The translations under genes were made by a program, and so were the position numbers. A model generated the notes under the pieces. It did not search any database, was not told where the DNA came from, and was given only the letters and a program-made list of their open reading frames with translations. A stretch of DNA of 64,000 bases. Origin: Limnobacter parvus. GTDB lineage: Bacteria; Pseudomonadota; Gammaproteobacteria; Burkholderiales; Burkholderiaceae_B. Where the stretch lies: contig NZ_JANKHG010000018.1 of the NCBI RefSeq assembly GCF_024623725.1, positions 150,602 to 214,601 on the forward strand. The letters are read 5' to 3'. This document shows, one piece after another, positions 40,764 through 49,375 of this stretch; position 1 is the stretch's first letter; each line of letters begins with the position of its first letter.

Positions 40764-41938
40764 GCTTCACCTGGAGAAAGCACAGCAAAAGCTTTGGCGT
40801 GTTTGGTTATTGCATCAACAATGTGCTGGCGGTGCGCACTGTTTTTGTAAAGGTCCTTGTACAAGTCACTTTGAAGTACAAGCCTGTCAAAATTTGCAAT
40901 AAAAACACCTTTGGCCTGTTTTCCTTCACCCTTTACCTGGGCCGAAGCCTTTATCAATGCAGTGACCCCAGCAACCAAATCTATGGCTACTACAATCTGG
41001 TAACAGTGTTCGACCAGGGCGCTTAACTTTGGAAGTGACTTCAGTGCAGACCTATTACATACATCCAGAAATTTCTTGTTAATCAAATGCGATTTAATAA
41101 GCAGGTTTATTGCATTGATTCTTGATGCAATTTGATGCTCTCTGGTCCGGTTTTCACCCTTTTTCTGTTTTACGTTTTCACGTTTCAGCAAATCAATTAA
41201 GCCGTGGCGAACCATTTTCATTTGACTGACAAAGTCTGGCGCATCAATCAAATGTGCATAAAGTTTGAAACACCGCGCCAATTCATTGCTGGTTTCTGCC
41301 TCTGAGGTGTCCATTACGGCAAAGGCTTTAACAAATTCTCGTTGACTTACCCTTTTCATGGGCTGTGAGGCGGCAGACTTGAATGCCGCAATTGATTGCT
41401 GAATGAAGTCCTCTTCGGCTGCACTTAAGTTGGCCTTGTAGGCGTTCAACAAACGTTGGTCTGATTGGCTTAGAAAATCTGTATTTTGACCAATTTCCGC
41501 AAGCAGGTACTTTCTTAAAGTTTTTTGATCTTGGCTCAGCGTTGAAGACGACTCAACAAAGCCACTGGATGCTTGCTTCAAAGATTTAACAAAATGGAGC
41601 AGATCACGATTCAGGAAGTCTTCATTGTCGATGAACAAAACCTTGTACATCTGCTTGAAAAACTTTCGTGAGCTTGAACCTGGCCGATTCAACCTGCCAG
41701 ATGAAGCGACAGCAGCCATTTGCTCTGCTGCGCTTATTTGTGGCTTGCCTAACTCTGCATTTCTAATCTGCTGAACAGCGTCAGGCTGATGGCCCGTCTT
41801 GCTGGTTCTATGCGCTTCTACAAAGCGCCCCACCTTGGATTTTTCTTTCGTAGTTAGGGTATTTTGCGGGCGCTGCCCGCTTTGCAACGCTTCTTGCGCA
41901 GTAACTACCTGAGGAACTCCTTTGACTTCTACGGCCAT
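40760..41938 (-). CDS. sctW: T3SS gatekeeper candidate (SctW/HrpJ/YopN-like)
   Basis: 392 residues. Unordered polar N-terminus as in secreted gatekeepers, then an all-helical body (FFKQMYKVLFIDNEDFLNRD, LARCFKLYAHLIDAPDFVSQ) and a C-terminal helical unit (RLVLQSDLYKDLYKNSAHRQ then HIVDAITKHAK) like the TyeA-type end of HrpJ/InvE. Gatekeepers sort translocators before effectors at the export gate. Size and placement after sctC support the call; sequence similarity is weak. Strong GAGGAGGT ribosome site, 5 nt after the sctC stop. Confidence 0.55.
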   Translation of the reverse strand: MAVEVKGVPQVVTAQEALQSGQRPQNTLTTKEKSKVGRFVEAHRTSKTGHQPDAVQQIRNAELGKPQISAAEQMAAVASSGRLNRPGSSSRKFFKQMYKVLFIDNEDFLNRDLLHFVKSLKQASSGFVESSSTLSQDQKTLRKYLLAEIGQNTDFLSQSDQRLLNAYKANLSAAEEDFIQQSIAAFKSAASQPMKRVSQREFVKAFAVMDTSEAETSNELARCFKLYAHLIDAPDFVSQMKMVRHGLIDLLKRENVKQKKGENRTREHQIASRINAINLLIKSHLINKKFLDVCNRSALKSLPKLSALVEHCYQIVVAIDLVAGVTALIKASAQVKGEGKQAKGVFIANFDRLVLQSDLYKDLYKNSAHRQHIVDAITKHAKAFAVLSPGEA

Positions 41939-41943
41939 GTCAA

Positions 41944-43713
41944 TTACCTCCTCAAAGATCCATCAATTTTTAGAAGTGTGGGAACCGGGGCAGACTCAGG
42001 TTCCTTGATCTTGAAAGACATCTGCATTTTATCCAGTGCACTCTTGGTTGATTGGGTATCGTGCAATGCACCACCATCGACCAGCTTGGGTGTAATCAGA
42101 AACAAACGCGCAACGGTCTGGCTTTTCTTTTCTGTACTGGTAAACACTTTTCCAATGAAAGGCAAACTACTCAACCCGGGTACTTTGTATTCTTTGTCTT
42201 CACTGCTGTCCCGGTTATAACCACCAATCAAAATGGCCTTCTCACGATGAATTAGAGCCTGTGTACTTAGCGATGTATTTTGAACTTGAGGCGTTTGAAT
42301 ACCTTGCCCGATTGAATTGACCAAACTTCCGTCCTGAATTTCAACACGAAGGAATATTTTTTCATCTCCATTTTCAAACACCACGCGCGGCGTAACTTGC
42401 AACAAGCTACCTGCAGTTACTTCGACCACATCGGCAACACGCTCACCGGAAACCGGCAAAAACAAGGTTTGGCTTAAATCGATGTAAGCAGACACGTTGT
42501 CTTGAGTAACAATTGTGGGGCGTGCCAGCACTTTGGCTTGCTCGTCAGCGGCCAATGCCCTAAGCCTCACCATGAACTGGGCTGGGTCAATAATTGAGTT
42601 ACTTCCGGGTATAAGGTTTGGGCGCGGGACCAGGTTGGGCCGACCAACCGCATCACCTGGGAAATCATATCCAAACCGAGAGCTGATTATTCCAAACTCC
42701 ATACCTAACTGGTTCAAGCTTCGTTGATCAATCTCGATCAACATGGCTTCAATCTCGACCATTTGAACGGGCTTATCCAATTGGTCGATCAAGGTTTTGT
42801 AATAGCTGTATTTGGTTTTGGCATCACGAATTAAAATTGCATTGGTTCTAGGGTCTGAAGTCACGCTTAATGCAGCTTCTTTAGAGGGGTCCTGCTTCGA
42901 CGCTGCGCCCCCGATATCCGCTATTTGCCCCATCCGCCCGGCGTTGCCTTGGGATGCTGCTAAATCACCCATACCAACTATACCGGTTGGCATGTTATTT
43001 CTTGACTTCATAGAGGACTGGCTTTTAAGCTCGGGCGCAACCGACATTGACTGGCTCGGTAAGTTGAGCAGATTTAGCAATACGGTCAATGCGCCCGGAG
43101 TCACCACGCTCGATCCGCGCAAATTTGTTATGCGGTCTTCAACTGAGGCATGCTTCAAAGGAAACACCATCAACTCAATGCCGTACTTGTCCTGTTCTGA
43201 CGGATCAGGTCGCTCCTGCTTGAAAGCGCTTTCCAAAAGCTTCAGATATGACCGGGGCCCGGCAACGAGAAGCTCTTTGTGATCTTGGCTATAAACCACA
43301 TTGAATTCTTTGTAAGCCAACCCTGCAGACTCAATCATCTGCTTCCAGTCGTCATTTGAGCGCTCCCCGCCCACATAAAGGCGTTTGGTACTCCAATCCC
43401 CCACACTGTAGGCATACACCGTGTTTCCATTCTGGAACCAGTTAATTTGATACGCGCTTTGAAAATAGCCCATCACGTCTTCAACCGATTTCGCTTCAAA
43501 TCGACCGCTGACGGGGGCAGAAGTCAAGCCATCTGCCACCAGTTTTTTGCCAAACATCGAGAGTAAATTTCGCAATACCAGTTTTGCGCCTTCACCTTGT
43601 GCAATGTAAATTTTTGTATCACCCTTGGCTTGCGAATAAACAGTGCTGATCGGGCCAAATAGCACGGCGCATGCGATCACAAAACCAGACAATAATTTAT
43701 GTGGCGACTTCAT
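41944..43713 (-). CDS. sctC: T3SS outer-membrane secretin
   Basis: 589 residues. Signal peptide (1-28), N-terminal periplasmic domains (KIYIAQGEGAKLVLRNLLSM; SGRFEAKSVEDVMGYFQSAY; ATRSYLKLLESAF-like), then the secretin core (VQMVEIEAMLIEIDQRSLNQLG; VLARPTIVTQDNVSAYIDLS; LLQVTPRVVFENGD; TQALIHREKAILIGGYNRDS; LPFIGKVF), which are hallmark secretin motifs. It forms the outer-membrane ring. The start overlaps the end of sctL, with a GGGGA ribosome site. Its presence separates this system from flagella. Confidence 0.95.
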   Translation of the reverse strand: MKSPHKLLSGFVIACAVLFGPISTVYSQAKGDTKIYIAQGEGAKLVLRNLLSMFGKKLVADGLTSAPVSGRFEAKSVEDVMGYFQSAYQINWFQNGNTVYAYSVGDWSTKRLYVGGERSNDDWKQMIESAGLAYKEFNVVYSQDHKELLVAGPRSYLKLLESAFKQERPDPSEQDKYGIELMVFPLKHASVEDRITNLRGSSVVTPGALTVLLNLLNLPSQSMSVAPELKSQSSMKSRNNMPTGIVGMGDLAASQGNAGRMGQIADIGGAASKQDPSKEAALSVTSDPRTNAILIRDAKTKYSYYKTLIDQLDKPVQMVEIEAMLIEIDQRSLNQLGMEFGIISSRFGYDFPGDAVGRPNLVPRPNLIPGSNSIIDPAQFMVRLRALAADEQAKVLARPTIVTQDNVSAYIDLSQTLFLPVSGERVADVVEVTAGSLLQVTPRVVFENGDEKIFLRVEIQDGSLVNSIGQGIQTPQVQNTSLSTQALIHREKAILIGGYNRDSSEDKEYKVPGLSSLPFIGKVFTSTEKKSQTVARLFLITPKLVDGGALHDTQSTKSALDKMQMSFKIKEPESAPVPTLLKIDGSLRR

Positions 43714-44365
43714 TTACTTCCCCAGTTCCTTGAAATGCCCTTTGAATTTCGGGCTTCAGCGAGTCAATTTCTTCCTGATACATGTGCATCAGGTTCTCGA
43801 TTGAAACAATGATCTGCGCGCCATTTGCGGTAGTAATGTTTAACTCAAACAAGCCCAGCTCTTCATTGCTTTGTACGGTGCATTTTCTGTAGTTCAGTTG
43901 ACCACCCAGTACATCCATCAAAGTGCGCTCCACCAGTGCAAGCTGATCAGGGTGCGCCTGCAATGTAAGTTCCCGGGCACTGTGACTTCGTTCCAGCAAT
44001 GCAACGATTAACAGGCGCATTTTTGACTTTTCATCACATTCACCCATCATGTTTTCGAGCAAGGCAGTACAAATTTCAAGGCAAACCGAGGTTGCTCTCT
44101 GCCTGTAGCCAACCACCTCGGCTGCAAACAGCGATGCGATTGACTTCAATTCTTTTTGCAGTTCCCCCAAAGCTTCTTGCCGGGCAGATTCACGGATGTG
44201 TTTTGCTTCTTCGCGCGCCTCACTGACAATATGCTGGGCTTCCAGATTGGCTTGGTGAACAATGCTGTGGTAATCGCTAACATGACGAAGCAATGAGGCC
44301 TTTATTAAAGGGGCCGCTGCTTGAAGTTGATCAGGAAACTCCACGCGACGAAGCAGCTTAAGCAT
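43697..44365 (-). CDS. sctL: T3SS stator protein (SctL/HrpE-like)
   Basis: 222 residues. N-terminal part, then a long Ala/Glu-rich coiled helix (HQANLEAQHIVSEAREEAKH then IRESARQEALGELQKEL), as in SctL/FliH-type peripheral stators. A C-terminal domain (LTLQAHPDQLALVERTL; CTVQSNEELGLFELNITTAN) contains the conserved acidic/GxC-like strand. It links the ATPase to the cytoplasmic SctQ pods. Overlaps sctK by 8 nt and sctC by 17 nt. Confidence 0.85.
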   Translation of the reverse strand: MLKLLRRVEFPDQLQAAAPLIKASLLRHVSDYHSIVHQANLEAQHIVSEAREEAKHIRESARQEALGELQKELKSIASLFAAEVVGYRQRATSVCLEICTALLENMMGECDEKSKMRLLIVALLERSHSARELTLQAHPDQLALVERTLMDVLGGQLNYRKCTVQSNEELGLFELNITTANGAQIIVSIENLMHMYQEEIDSLKPEIQRAFQGTGEVNEVAT

Positions 44366-45110
44366 GACTGAACCCCCGACTTAGATCGCTCGGCAGGTCA
44401 AATTCATCCAACTCGTCCAACCCTTCAAGATCAGGCATTTCCATACTGTCCGCTTTGAAGGGTTCAAAAATTTCGTGGTGAAGCGATTCGATTGCAAACG
44501 AAGTAAGCGAGTCGATCGTCTCCCACAAATCAAGAGGAATCGATTCAAGCTTCGATGCAAGTTCAGAAATTGCCAACGGAACAGTCAACTTCCAACGTGC
44601 ATACAACAGCGGGAAAAAACTTTTCAAATAGATTGCAAGACTTAGAAGAGCCCTGTCACCGACTAGCACGGGCTGGCTATTGAGCATTTTTAGTTGGCTT
44701 GCGAACGTGTCGTGCCACACGTATATTTCGCCTGGCATTTCGTTTCGTAGTGTGACGATTTCACGAATGTGATCCGGCGAAGTAATCCCGTAATTCGATT
44801 GCCAGTCTTGTGCCCTGGCGTGGAGAATGCTTGTATCCATGCCCCATACAGCCAGCTTTAAAAAATGACTTTCCAACTGACTTCGACTGGCCAAAGCCAA
44901 AGCGCGTAGCTGAAGCTTGGTATCCAGAGAATCATCTGGCATGTCTGGAAGTGCGAGTACACTTCGCAATTCGAATAACTTGAAGTAATCCAGTTTTTGC
45001 GTTTTCTGTGTGATTACGGGCAATACAGCAAGCTGTTCATCATGCACATTCACTAGCGGATTTGACCACCATGCCCACCACTGAGTGTCGAAGCGCAGAC
45101 TGCCGTTCAT
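44358..45110 (-). CDS. sctK: T3SS sorting-platform protein (SctK/HrpD position)
   Basis: 250 residues, Trp-rich N-terminus (FDTQWWAWWSNP), helical body, and acidic C-terminus (ADSMEMPDLEGLDELDEFDL). SctK proteins are poorly conserved in sequence; the assignment rests on size, lack of membrane segments and placement between sctJ and sctL, as in Yersinia and Hrp1 clusters. SctK connects the inner ring to the SctQ/SctL platform. Its ATG overlaps the sctJ stop and its stop overlaps the sctL start. Confidence 0.65.
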   Translation of the reverse strand: MNGSLRFDTQWWAWWSNPLVNVHDEQLAVLPVITQKTQKLDYFKLFELRSVLALPDMPDDSLDTKLQLRALALASRSQLESHFLKLAVWGMDTSILHARAQDWQSNYGITSPDHIREIVTLRNEMPGEIYVWHDTFASQLKMLNSQPVLVGDRALLSLAIYLKSFFPLLYARWKLTVPLAISELASKLESIPLDLWETIDSLTSFAIESLHHEIFEPFKADSMEMPDLEGLDELDEFDLPSDLSRGFSHA

Positions 45111-45904
45111 TTCATGAACCTCGATTTAAATTTCAACAACGACTCGGGCCACTCCGACGGATCTTTGGCCTGCAACCAGACAATGCCCAAAGACAAAGCC
45201 CACATGCCAAAAAACAAGTACACAATGCTGAGAAAATAAAACTTGTCTTCGGGATGCAAGGCGATTGGGCCGTACCAAAGCAAAGGCACACAATTGTCTA
45301 CCTTGGCCTCTGAGGGCACTGCCGCAATCGTTACGCTGCGCTGTGCGTCACCACTAAGCCCAGGTATGCTTTTGAAAATCAGCTCCCTTACTTGAGGTAC
45401 ATATGCTGGAAAGCTTGCGCCATCGGCATACTTAACAAATACCGCTGCTGATGAAGGGGATAATGCCTCGCCGGGATTCGAGCGCTCGGGAAGAACTATG
45501 TGCACACGGGCAGACAATACGCCATCCATGTCCATTACAGTTTGCTCCAGTTCTTGCGACAAGGCATACAGATAGCGCGCACGCTCTTCCAAAGGCGAAC
45601 TGATCATGCTGTCTTTTTTAAACACTTCGCCAATCGAGGTTTTCTTGTCGCGAGGCAAACCTTTCTTTTCGAGAATTCGCAACGCTTCAGACGACATTTG
45701 TTGAGGAACTGTAATGATTTCCCCCTCTTTGCCTGAACTTTTCTCGGCTGGAATGCCAGCCTCGAGCAGAGACGAGTAAATTTCATTGCCTTCGGCTTGA
45801 CTTAGCCCCGTAAACAAATTTGTTCTGTCGGAACAAGCAGTAATTGACCCCAGAAAAATAAAGGAGACGATTAACTGCAAAACGGTTGAACCAATGCGTG
45901 ACAT
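45107..45904 (-). CDS. sctJ: T3SS inner-ring lipoprotein
   Basis: 265 residues from the ATG at 45904. Signal with lipobox (SITAC, Cys 24), the YscJ/PrgK ring-building domain (LFTGLSQAEGNEIYSSLLEA; ITVPQQMSSEALRILEKKGLP; LYALSQELEQTVMDMDGVLS; ARVHIVLPER), then a C-terminal membrane helix at about 218-243 (FLSIVYLFFGMWALSLGIVW) and short basic tail. It forms the inner membrane ring with SctD. The preceding gene's stop lies 2 nt upstream. Confidence 0.94.
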   Translation of the reverse strand: MSRIGSTVLQLIVSFIFLGSITACSDRTNLFTGLSQAEGNEIYSSLLEAGIPAEKSSGKEGEIITVPQQMSSEALRILEKKGLPRDKKTSIGEVFKKDSMISSPLEERARYLYALSQELEQTVMDMDGVLSARVHIVLPERSNPGEALSPSSAAVFVKYADGASFPAYVPQVRELIFKSIPGLSGDAQRSVTIAAVPSEAKVDNCVPLLWYGPIALHPEDKFYFLSIVYLFFGMWALSLGIVWLQAKDPSEWPESLLKFKSRFMK

Positions 45905-45906
45905 GA

Positions 45907-46326
45907 TCAACGCCCCCGCGTCACGGACTGCAACTCTTCGGAAAAATTTTGGGAAGCCTCGCCTACCCGGTTTAATCCAACAAAATAGTAAGTTTGGGCA
46001 TGTCTTTGCTCAACCATCAATTGAGCAAGATTGCCTTTTAAGTCGTTGGCCGTACTCATTTCAGCGGTTTTACTGTTGATGTCTTTCTCGAGTCGATGAA
46101 CTGCTTTCTCCGCCAGATTCACCCGTATCGCGGTGTCTTCCAAAAGACTGGAGCCAGCCCATTCACTAGAGCTTTTTTTGTCATCCAAACTGGATTGGCT
46201 TTTACCCAGCGAGCTTTCAATGCTCATCATCAGGGATTTGAACTGAGCGACGTTTTCCGCTGGCGCCTGGATTTGAGTTGCCTGACCCAAAGTAACAGGC
46301 AAAGCTGAGCTGGGGTTAACCGTCAT
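45907..46326 (-). CDS. inner-rod-like protein at the sctJ-adjacent (hrpB/yscI) position
   Basis: 139 residues. N-terminal segment with VAQFKSLMMSIESSL (compare V..F..LM of rod proteins), a Ser/Lys-rich middle, and a C-terminal helix LMVEQRHAQTYYFVGLNRVG then EASQNFSEELQSV, which lines up with the PscI end (VG.MSQN...L). In Hrp1 and Yersinia clusters the gene before sctJ encodes the inner rod (HrpB/YscI), which supports that role. However, a second and better rod match lies 6 kb downstream. First gene of the long T3SS unit, 29 nt after an hrp-like box. Confidence 0.5.
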   Translation of the reverse strand: MTVNPSSALPVTLGQATQIQAPAENVAQFKSLMMSIESSLGKSQSSLDDKKSSSEWAGSSLLEDTAIRVNLAEKAVHRLEKDINSKTAEMSTANDLKGNLAQLMVEQRHAQTYYFVGLNRVGEASQNFSEELQSVTRGR

Positions 46327-46354
46327 GTTCTCACTCCAATACTGATCGTTACTT

Positions 46355-46382
46355 TAAGTGCCCTGCAATGGCGAATAGTTCC
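46355..46382 (-). promoter_or_regulatory. hrp-like box 2, upstream of the sctJ unit
   Basis: GGAACT-N15-GCACTTA, 28 bp, one change in each half from the HrpL consensus GGAACC-N15/16-CCACNNA. It lies in the gap between the motB-like stop and the first gene of the long T3SS unit. Confidence 0.7.
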
Positions 46383-46412
46383 AATAATCCCAACGCGCCA
46401 AATTTAAGCGTG

Positions 46413-47171
46413 TTAAATCATGCAACGCTCTGGGCCTATGTCATCGAACTTCGCTTCATTGGTGCGGTTAACGCCTTCTTCGGAATCAAGGCCATAAAAC
46501 TGCAGCCGCAATTCAACTCGACGACTTGCGCCCTTGGATTCACGGGAGTTATTGAACGCAACACCGCCAGCGAGAAACAATTTCTTGATTTGGCGACGCT
46601 GTTCAGCAGTTAAGTTGACATTGCTAGCATGCTCGTTTTGCAGCAGGGTACACATCACCCACTCGGACCGCTTCAAGCTCAAGTTCAAGTTGTACAGATA
46701 CGAGCCATCGGTGTCGGTGAACCCTTCAATCAAGATCTGTTTCAGCCACTTCTTCCCCAACGGAGTTTCAGCGGCTTCCAGAATCAAGGGCACCATGCCC
46801 TCAAGAGCCTCGACTCCGTCTGCCCCCAGCTTGAATTCATCTGTTTTGAACCGCCCAACCTCACCGAAATTGATGCGATTTAACTTGCAATCAACATACA
46901 CACCACGCAACGATTCGGCGGTCCGTTCGGCAAGAAAGTCGCACACGCTTTCTATTTCGGACTGACGAACCTCTTGGTTTTCAATCACAGTTTCAACTTT
47001 CTCGCTTTGTTTCATTACTTCTTGTGTTTTGGCGCTGATATTCGATAAAGCAGTCACCATGATGACCAAAAATAAGATCATCAACGCTGTCATCAAATCT
47101 GCATAAGAAATCCAGAAGGGCTTCTCAGCGTCATCCAGTGAGCTGGATGGCTGGTATTTGCCGGAGCTCAT
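46413..47171 (-). CDS. MotB/ZorB-like peptidoglycan-anchored channel subunit in the T3SS island
   Basis: 252 residues. A short cytoplasmic N-terminus, then a single membrane helix whose start, FWISYADLMTALMILFLVIM, holds the conserved proton-binding aspartate (Asp 25) of MotB. After a periplasmic linker comes an OmpA/MotB domain (EGFTDTDGSYLYNLNLSLKR; SRESKGASRRVELRL) that binds peptidoglycan. With the MotA-like partner it should form a proton-conducting stator. The ATG overlaps the partner's stop. Flagellar MotB is unlikely because no flagellar gene is near. It lies between T3SS transcription units. Confidence 0.85.
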   Translation of the reverse strand: MSSGKYQPSSSLDDAEKPFWISYADLMTALMILFLVIMVTALSNISAKTQEVMKQSEKVETVIENQEVRQSEIESVCDFLAERTAESLRGVYVDCKLNRINFGEVGRFKTDEFKLGADGVEALEGMVPLILEAAETPLGKKWLKQILIEGFTDTDGSYLYNLNLSLKRSEWVMCTLLQNEHASNVNLTAEQRRQIKKLFLAGGVAFNNSRESKGASRRVELRLQFYGLDSEEGVNRTNEAKFDDIGPERCMI

Positions 47172-48187
47172 GGCGCCTCCGTCGTTAACTCTGCGCCACC
47201 TTCTTGCTGGCGGGCGCGAATAACCTTTAGCGCCAGATCTTGCGGGCTGTTTCTAATGTGACTAATACGATTTTCAAGATTTCGTCCCATTTCTTCGATC
47301 GGTGTTTTCACCTGACGAATGAGGGCAGTTTCCAGTTGCGTAGCCAAGCGCCGGTTCGACTCGTTCAATGCTTGACTAAGAACCTCACCCAAGCCTTCCA
47401 ATTGTTGAGTTTGAACAGTTTCCAGTTGCCGAATCACTGGCACCATGGCCTGGATCAACTCATCTTTTAAGCTTTTGGCCTGATCACTGGAGTTGGCAGA
47501 ATGATGCACTAGAGTGGCCAAATATTCTTCGCCAACACCCGCTTCAAAAAGATTGTTGAGTGCATCCACCAGATCATCCAGGGACTTCAGACAGTGACGG
47601 TAAAGCAGTTTTTCCCAATGCGTAATAACCATGGCAACAGTAATTGCGGCAGCCGAAGCGTAAAAAGCGTCGCGGACACCAGCAAGCAGCATGGCAACGC
47701 TTTTGTTCATTTGCTCAACATTGGAAGCGTCGAAGTTGGAAAGCCCAAACAACAGGCCAGAGAAGGTTCCGATGATGCCGATGCCAGTAAGAATACCGGG
47801 CAGATGCTTGAAATAATCAACCCCCAAAGGGCGATCAATCACAGTCGCCACAGAAAAACAATAAGACACGGGTACTGTCAATCTGGACTTTCGAACACGC
47901 TTTGACTCGGAATTGCTGATGGTCTGGGTGTGCAAGGTTTTGGCAAAGTCCTTCCACACGGATTCCAGAGGCGTATTTTGAAACACCTTTGCTGCACCAA
48001 TACGCCGCATTCCTTCATCGCCATCGCTCATTGAACGAATGGTGACGCTGGTTTTTGCCAAAAGGCTGCGCAGTTCCCGTGAGGGCGTCACATACCGGCT
48101 ATAAAAGTAATAGCAGGCAGCAACTAGAATGATTAAGACCACCGCAGGTGGAAGTAACTGAATCAGATGTAGCTCTGTGGTTTGCAT
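47168..48187 (-). CDS. MotA/TolQ/ZorA-like proton-channel subunit in the T3SS island
   Basis: 339 residues from the ATG at 48187 (AAGGG site). Membrane helices at about 11-29, 128-149 (PGILTGIGIIGTFSGLLFGL) and 166-188 (MLLAGVRDAFYASAAAITVA): the PGxLTxxGxxGTFxGL signature is that of MotA/ExbB/ZorA proteins, and the two C-terminal helices would line the channel. Residues about 200-310 form a cytoplasmic heptad-rich tail (LETVQTQQLEGLGEVLSQAL; TQLETALIRQVKTPIEEM), longer than in MotA and reminiscent of ZorA. An hrp-like box lies 68 nt upstream, so it is likely co-expressed with the injectisome. Confidence 0.85.
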   Translation of the reverse strand: MQTTELHLIQLLPPAVVLIILVAACYYFYSRYVTPSRELRSLLAKTSVTIRSMSDGDEGMRRIGAAKVFQNTPLESVWKDFAKTLHTQTISNSESKRVRKSRLTVPVSYCFSVATVIDRPLGVDYFKHLPGILTGIGIIGTFSGLLFGLSNFDASNVEQMNKSVAMLLAGVRDAFYASAAAITVAMVITHWEKLLYRHCLKSLDDLVDALNNLFEAGVGEEYLATLVHHSANSSDQAKSLKDELIQAMVPVIRQLETVQTQQLEGLGEVLSQALNESNRRLATQLETALIRQVKTPIEEMGRNLENRISHIRNSPQDLALKVIRARQQEGGAELTTEAP

Positions 48188-48254
48188 CGCGTGAACCCTT
48201 CCAAATTGAACATTGGCCCTGTCCGACTGCATACCGGGCAGACCACTACCTGTT

Positions 48255-48282
48255 TCTGTGACTTAAAACAGGCGGAAGTTCC
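48255..48282 (-). promoter_or_regulatory. hrp-like box 3, upstream of the motA/motB-like pair
   Basis: GGAACT-N15-TCACAGA, 28 bp: one change in the first half, one in the second, relative to GGAACC-N15/16-CCACNNA. It lies in the 114-nt gap between the sctU stop and the MotA-like start. Confidence 0.65.
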
Positions 48283-48301
48283 AATATTGAAACAATCAGG
48301 G

Positions 48302-49375
48302 TCAGTGTTCTGATGGGGGGGAATCTGTTGTGCCGTTTGTTTGGCTAAGTTGAACCACTGCGCGAAACACTTCTGCAGCCAAAACAAGATGTTCCTTCTT
48401 GATGTATTCCTCTTCTTCACAATCGGAATACAGGCTTCTTGCCAAAGGCACATTGACGATCACCGGTATACCGAGCTCCTTGGCTCGCTTGCGCATCTGC
48501 ATTGCTTCATCATCTACGCCCATACAAAGAATAAAAGGCAAATCATGTTTTCCAGGTTCGTAGTCCAGCGCGACTGCAATGTGAGTTGGGTTGGCCACAA
48601 TGGCCTTTGCATCACCCATTTTGTTCAGCGAGGAATTCAAGATGCTTCTGTGCTCTCTGCGCCTGCGGTTCTTGTTCTCTGGGCTGCCTTCGCTCTGCTT
48701 GTGCTCATCCTTAATGTCATTTTTACTCATTCGATTGTTCTTGATGTAATTCATGTATTCTGCTGCCCAATCGATGGCGGCAAGAATCAGGAACAAGGCC
48801 AGCGAGAAAAAGATAATGTCTTTTAAGCAATCAACCAGTACTGTAAAGAAATACCCGATACCCACTCTGTAGCTATTGATCATGTTGGACAAACTGTCCA
48901 TGAACACCAGGTAAGCCACCCACGACAAGATTAAAACTTTGCCAACATTAAGAAAAAGCTGAATAAAACTTTTCTTGGAAAGCATGTTTTTTACATTTGA
49001 CACCGCATCGAATTTTTTGAACGAAGGTATCAAAGCTTCGGGAGCGACCAGAAATCCAATCTGGGCCCAGGTCATCAAAGTCGCGGCGATTGCACACACT
49101 GCCACCAAAGGGCCAACAATCAAAAAAAGGATTTCGTTGGCAAGATTAAATATGACGGGTGAAAAGTGGCCCTGCTGATTGAACCCACTGTCAATAATCA
49201 AATCAATCAGTTCGACAAAACGAGGAGCATAACTGTCTGAAAGCCAAAAAAACACCAGGTAAAACATGCCCAGTTTCACTACGATCTGCATGTCTTTGGA
49301 AACAGCGACCTGGCCCTTTTTTCTGGCGTCATCCAGCTTTTTCTGCGTGGGTTGTTCGGTTTTTTCGCCGCTCAT
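48302..49375 (-). CDS. sctU: T3SS export-gate switch protein
   Basis: 357 residues of the FlhB/YscU family. SGEKTEQPTQKKLDDARKKG is the canonical N-terminus. Four membrane helices follow in residues about 30-210, then the basic cytoplasmic linker and the autocleavage motif NPTH (262-265, in AIVANPTHIAVALDY) and the compact C-terminal domain. Self-cleavage at N/P allows the switch from rod/needle to later substrates, in dialogue with SctP. Last gene of the sctV unit; ATGA overlap with sctT. Confidence 0.96.
   Translation of the reverse strand: MSGEKTEQPTQKKLDDARKKGQVAVSKDMQIVVKLGMFYLVFFWLSDSYAPRFVELIDLIIDSGFNQQGHFSPVIFNLANEILFLIVGPLVAVCAIAATLMTWAQIGFLVAPEALIPSFKKFDAVSNVKNMLSKKSFIQLFLNVGKVLILSWVAYLVFMDSLSNMINSYRVGIGYFFTVLVDCLKDIIFFSLALFLILAAIDWAAEYMNYIKNNRMSKNDIKDEHKQSEGSPENKNRRRREHRSILNSSLNKMGDAKAIVANPTHIAVALDYEPGKHDLPFILCMGVDDEAMQMRKRAKELGIPVIVNVPLARSLYSDCEEEEYIKKEHLVLAAEVFRAVVQLSQTNGTTDSPPSEH

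Noticed and set aside
46413..48187. Reading the MotA/MotB-like pair as a Zorya anti-phage system
   Set aside because: No ZorC, ZorD or ZorE gene is nearby; the neighbours are T3SS genes on both sides and the pair has an hrp-like box.
48163..48453. A 96-codon frame spanning the sctU end and the motA-like upstream region
   Set aside because: It overlaps the sctU C-terminus in another frame, covers the hrp-like box and has no ribosome site.
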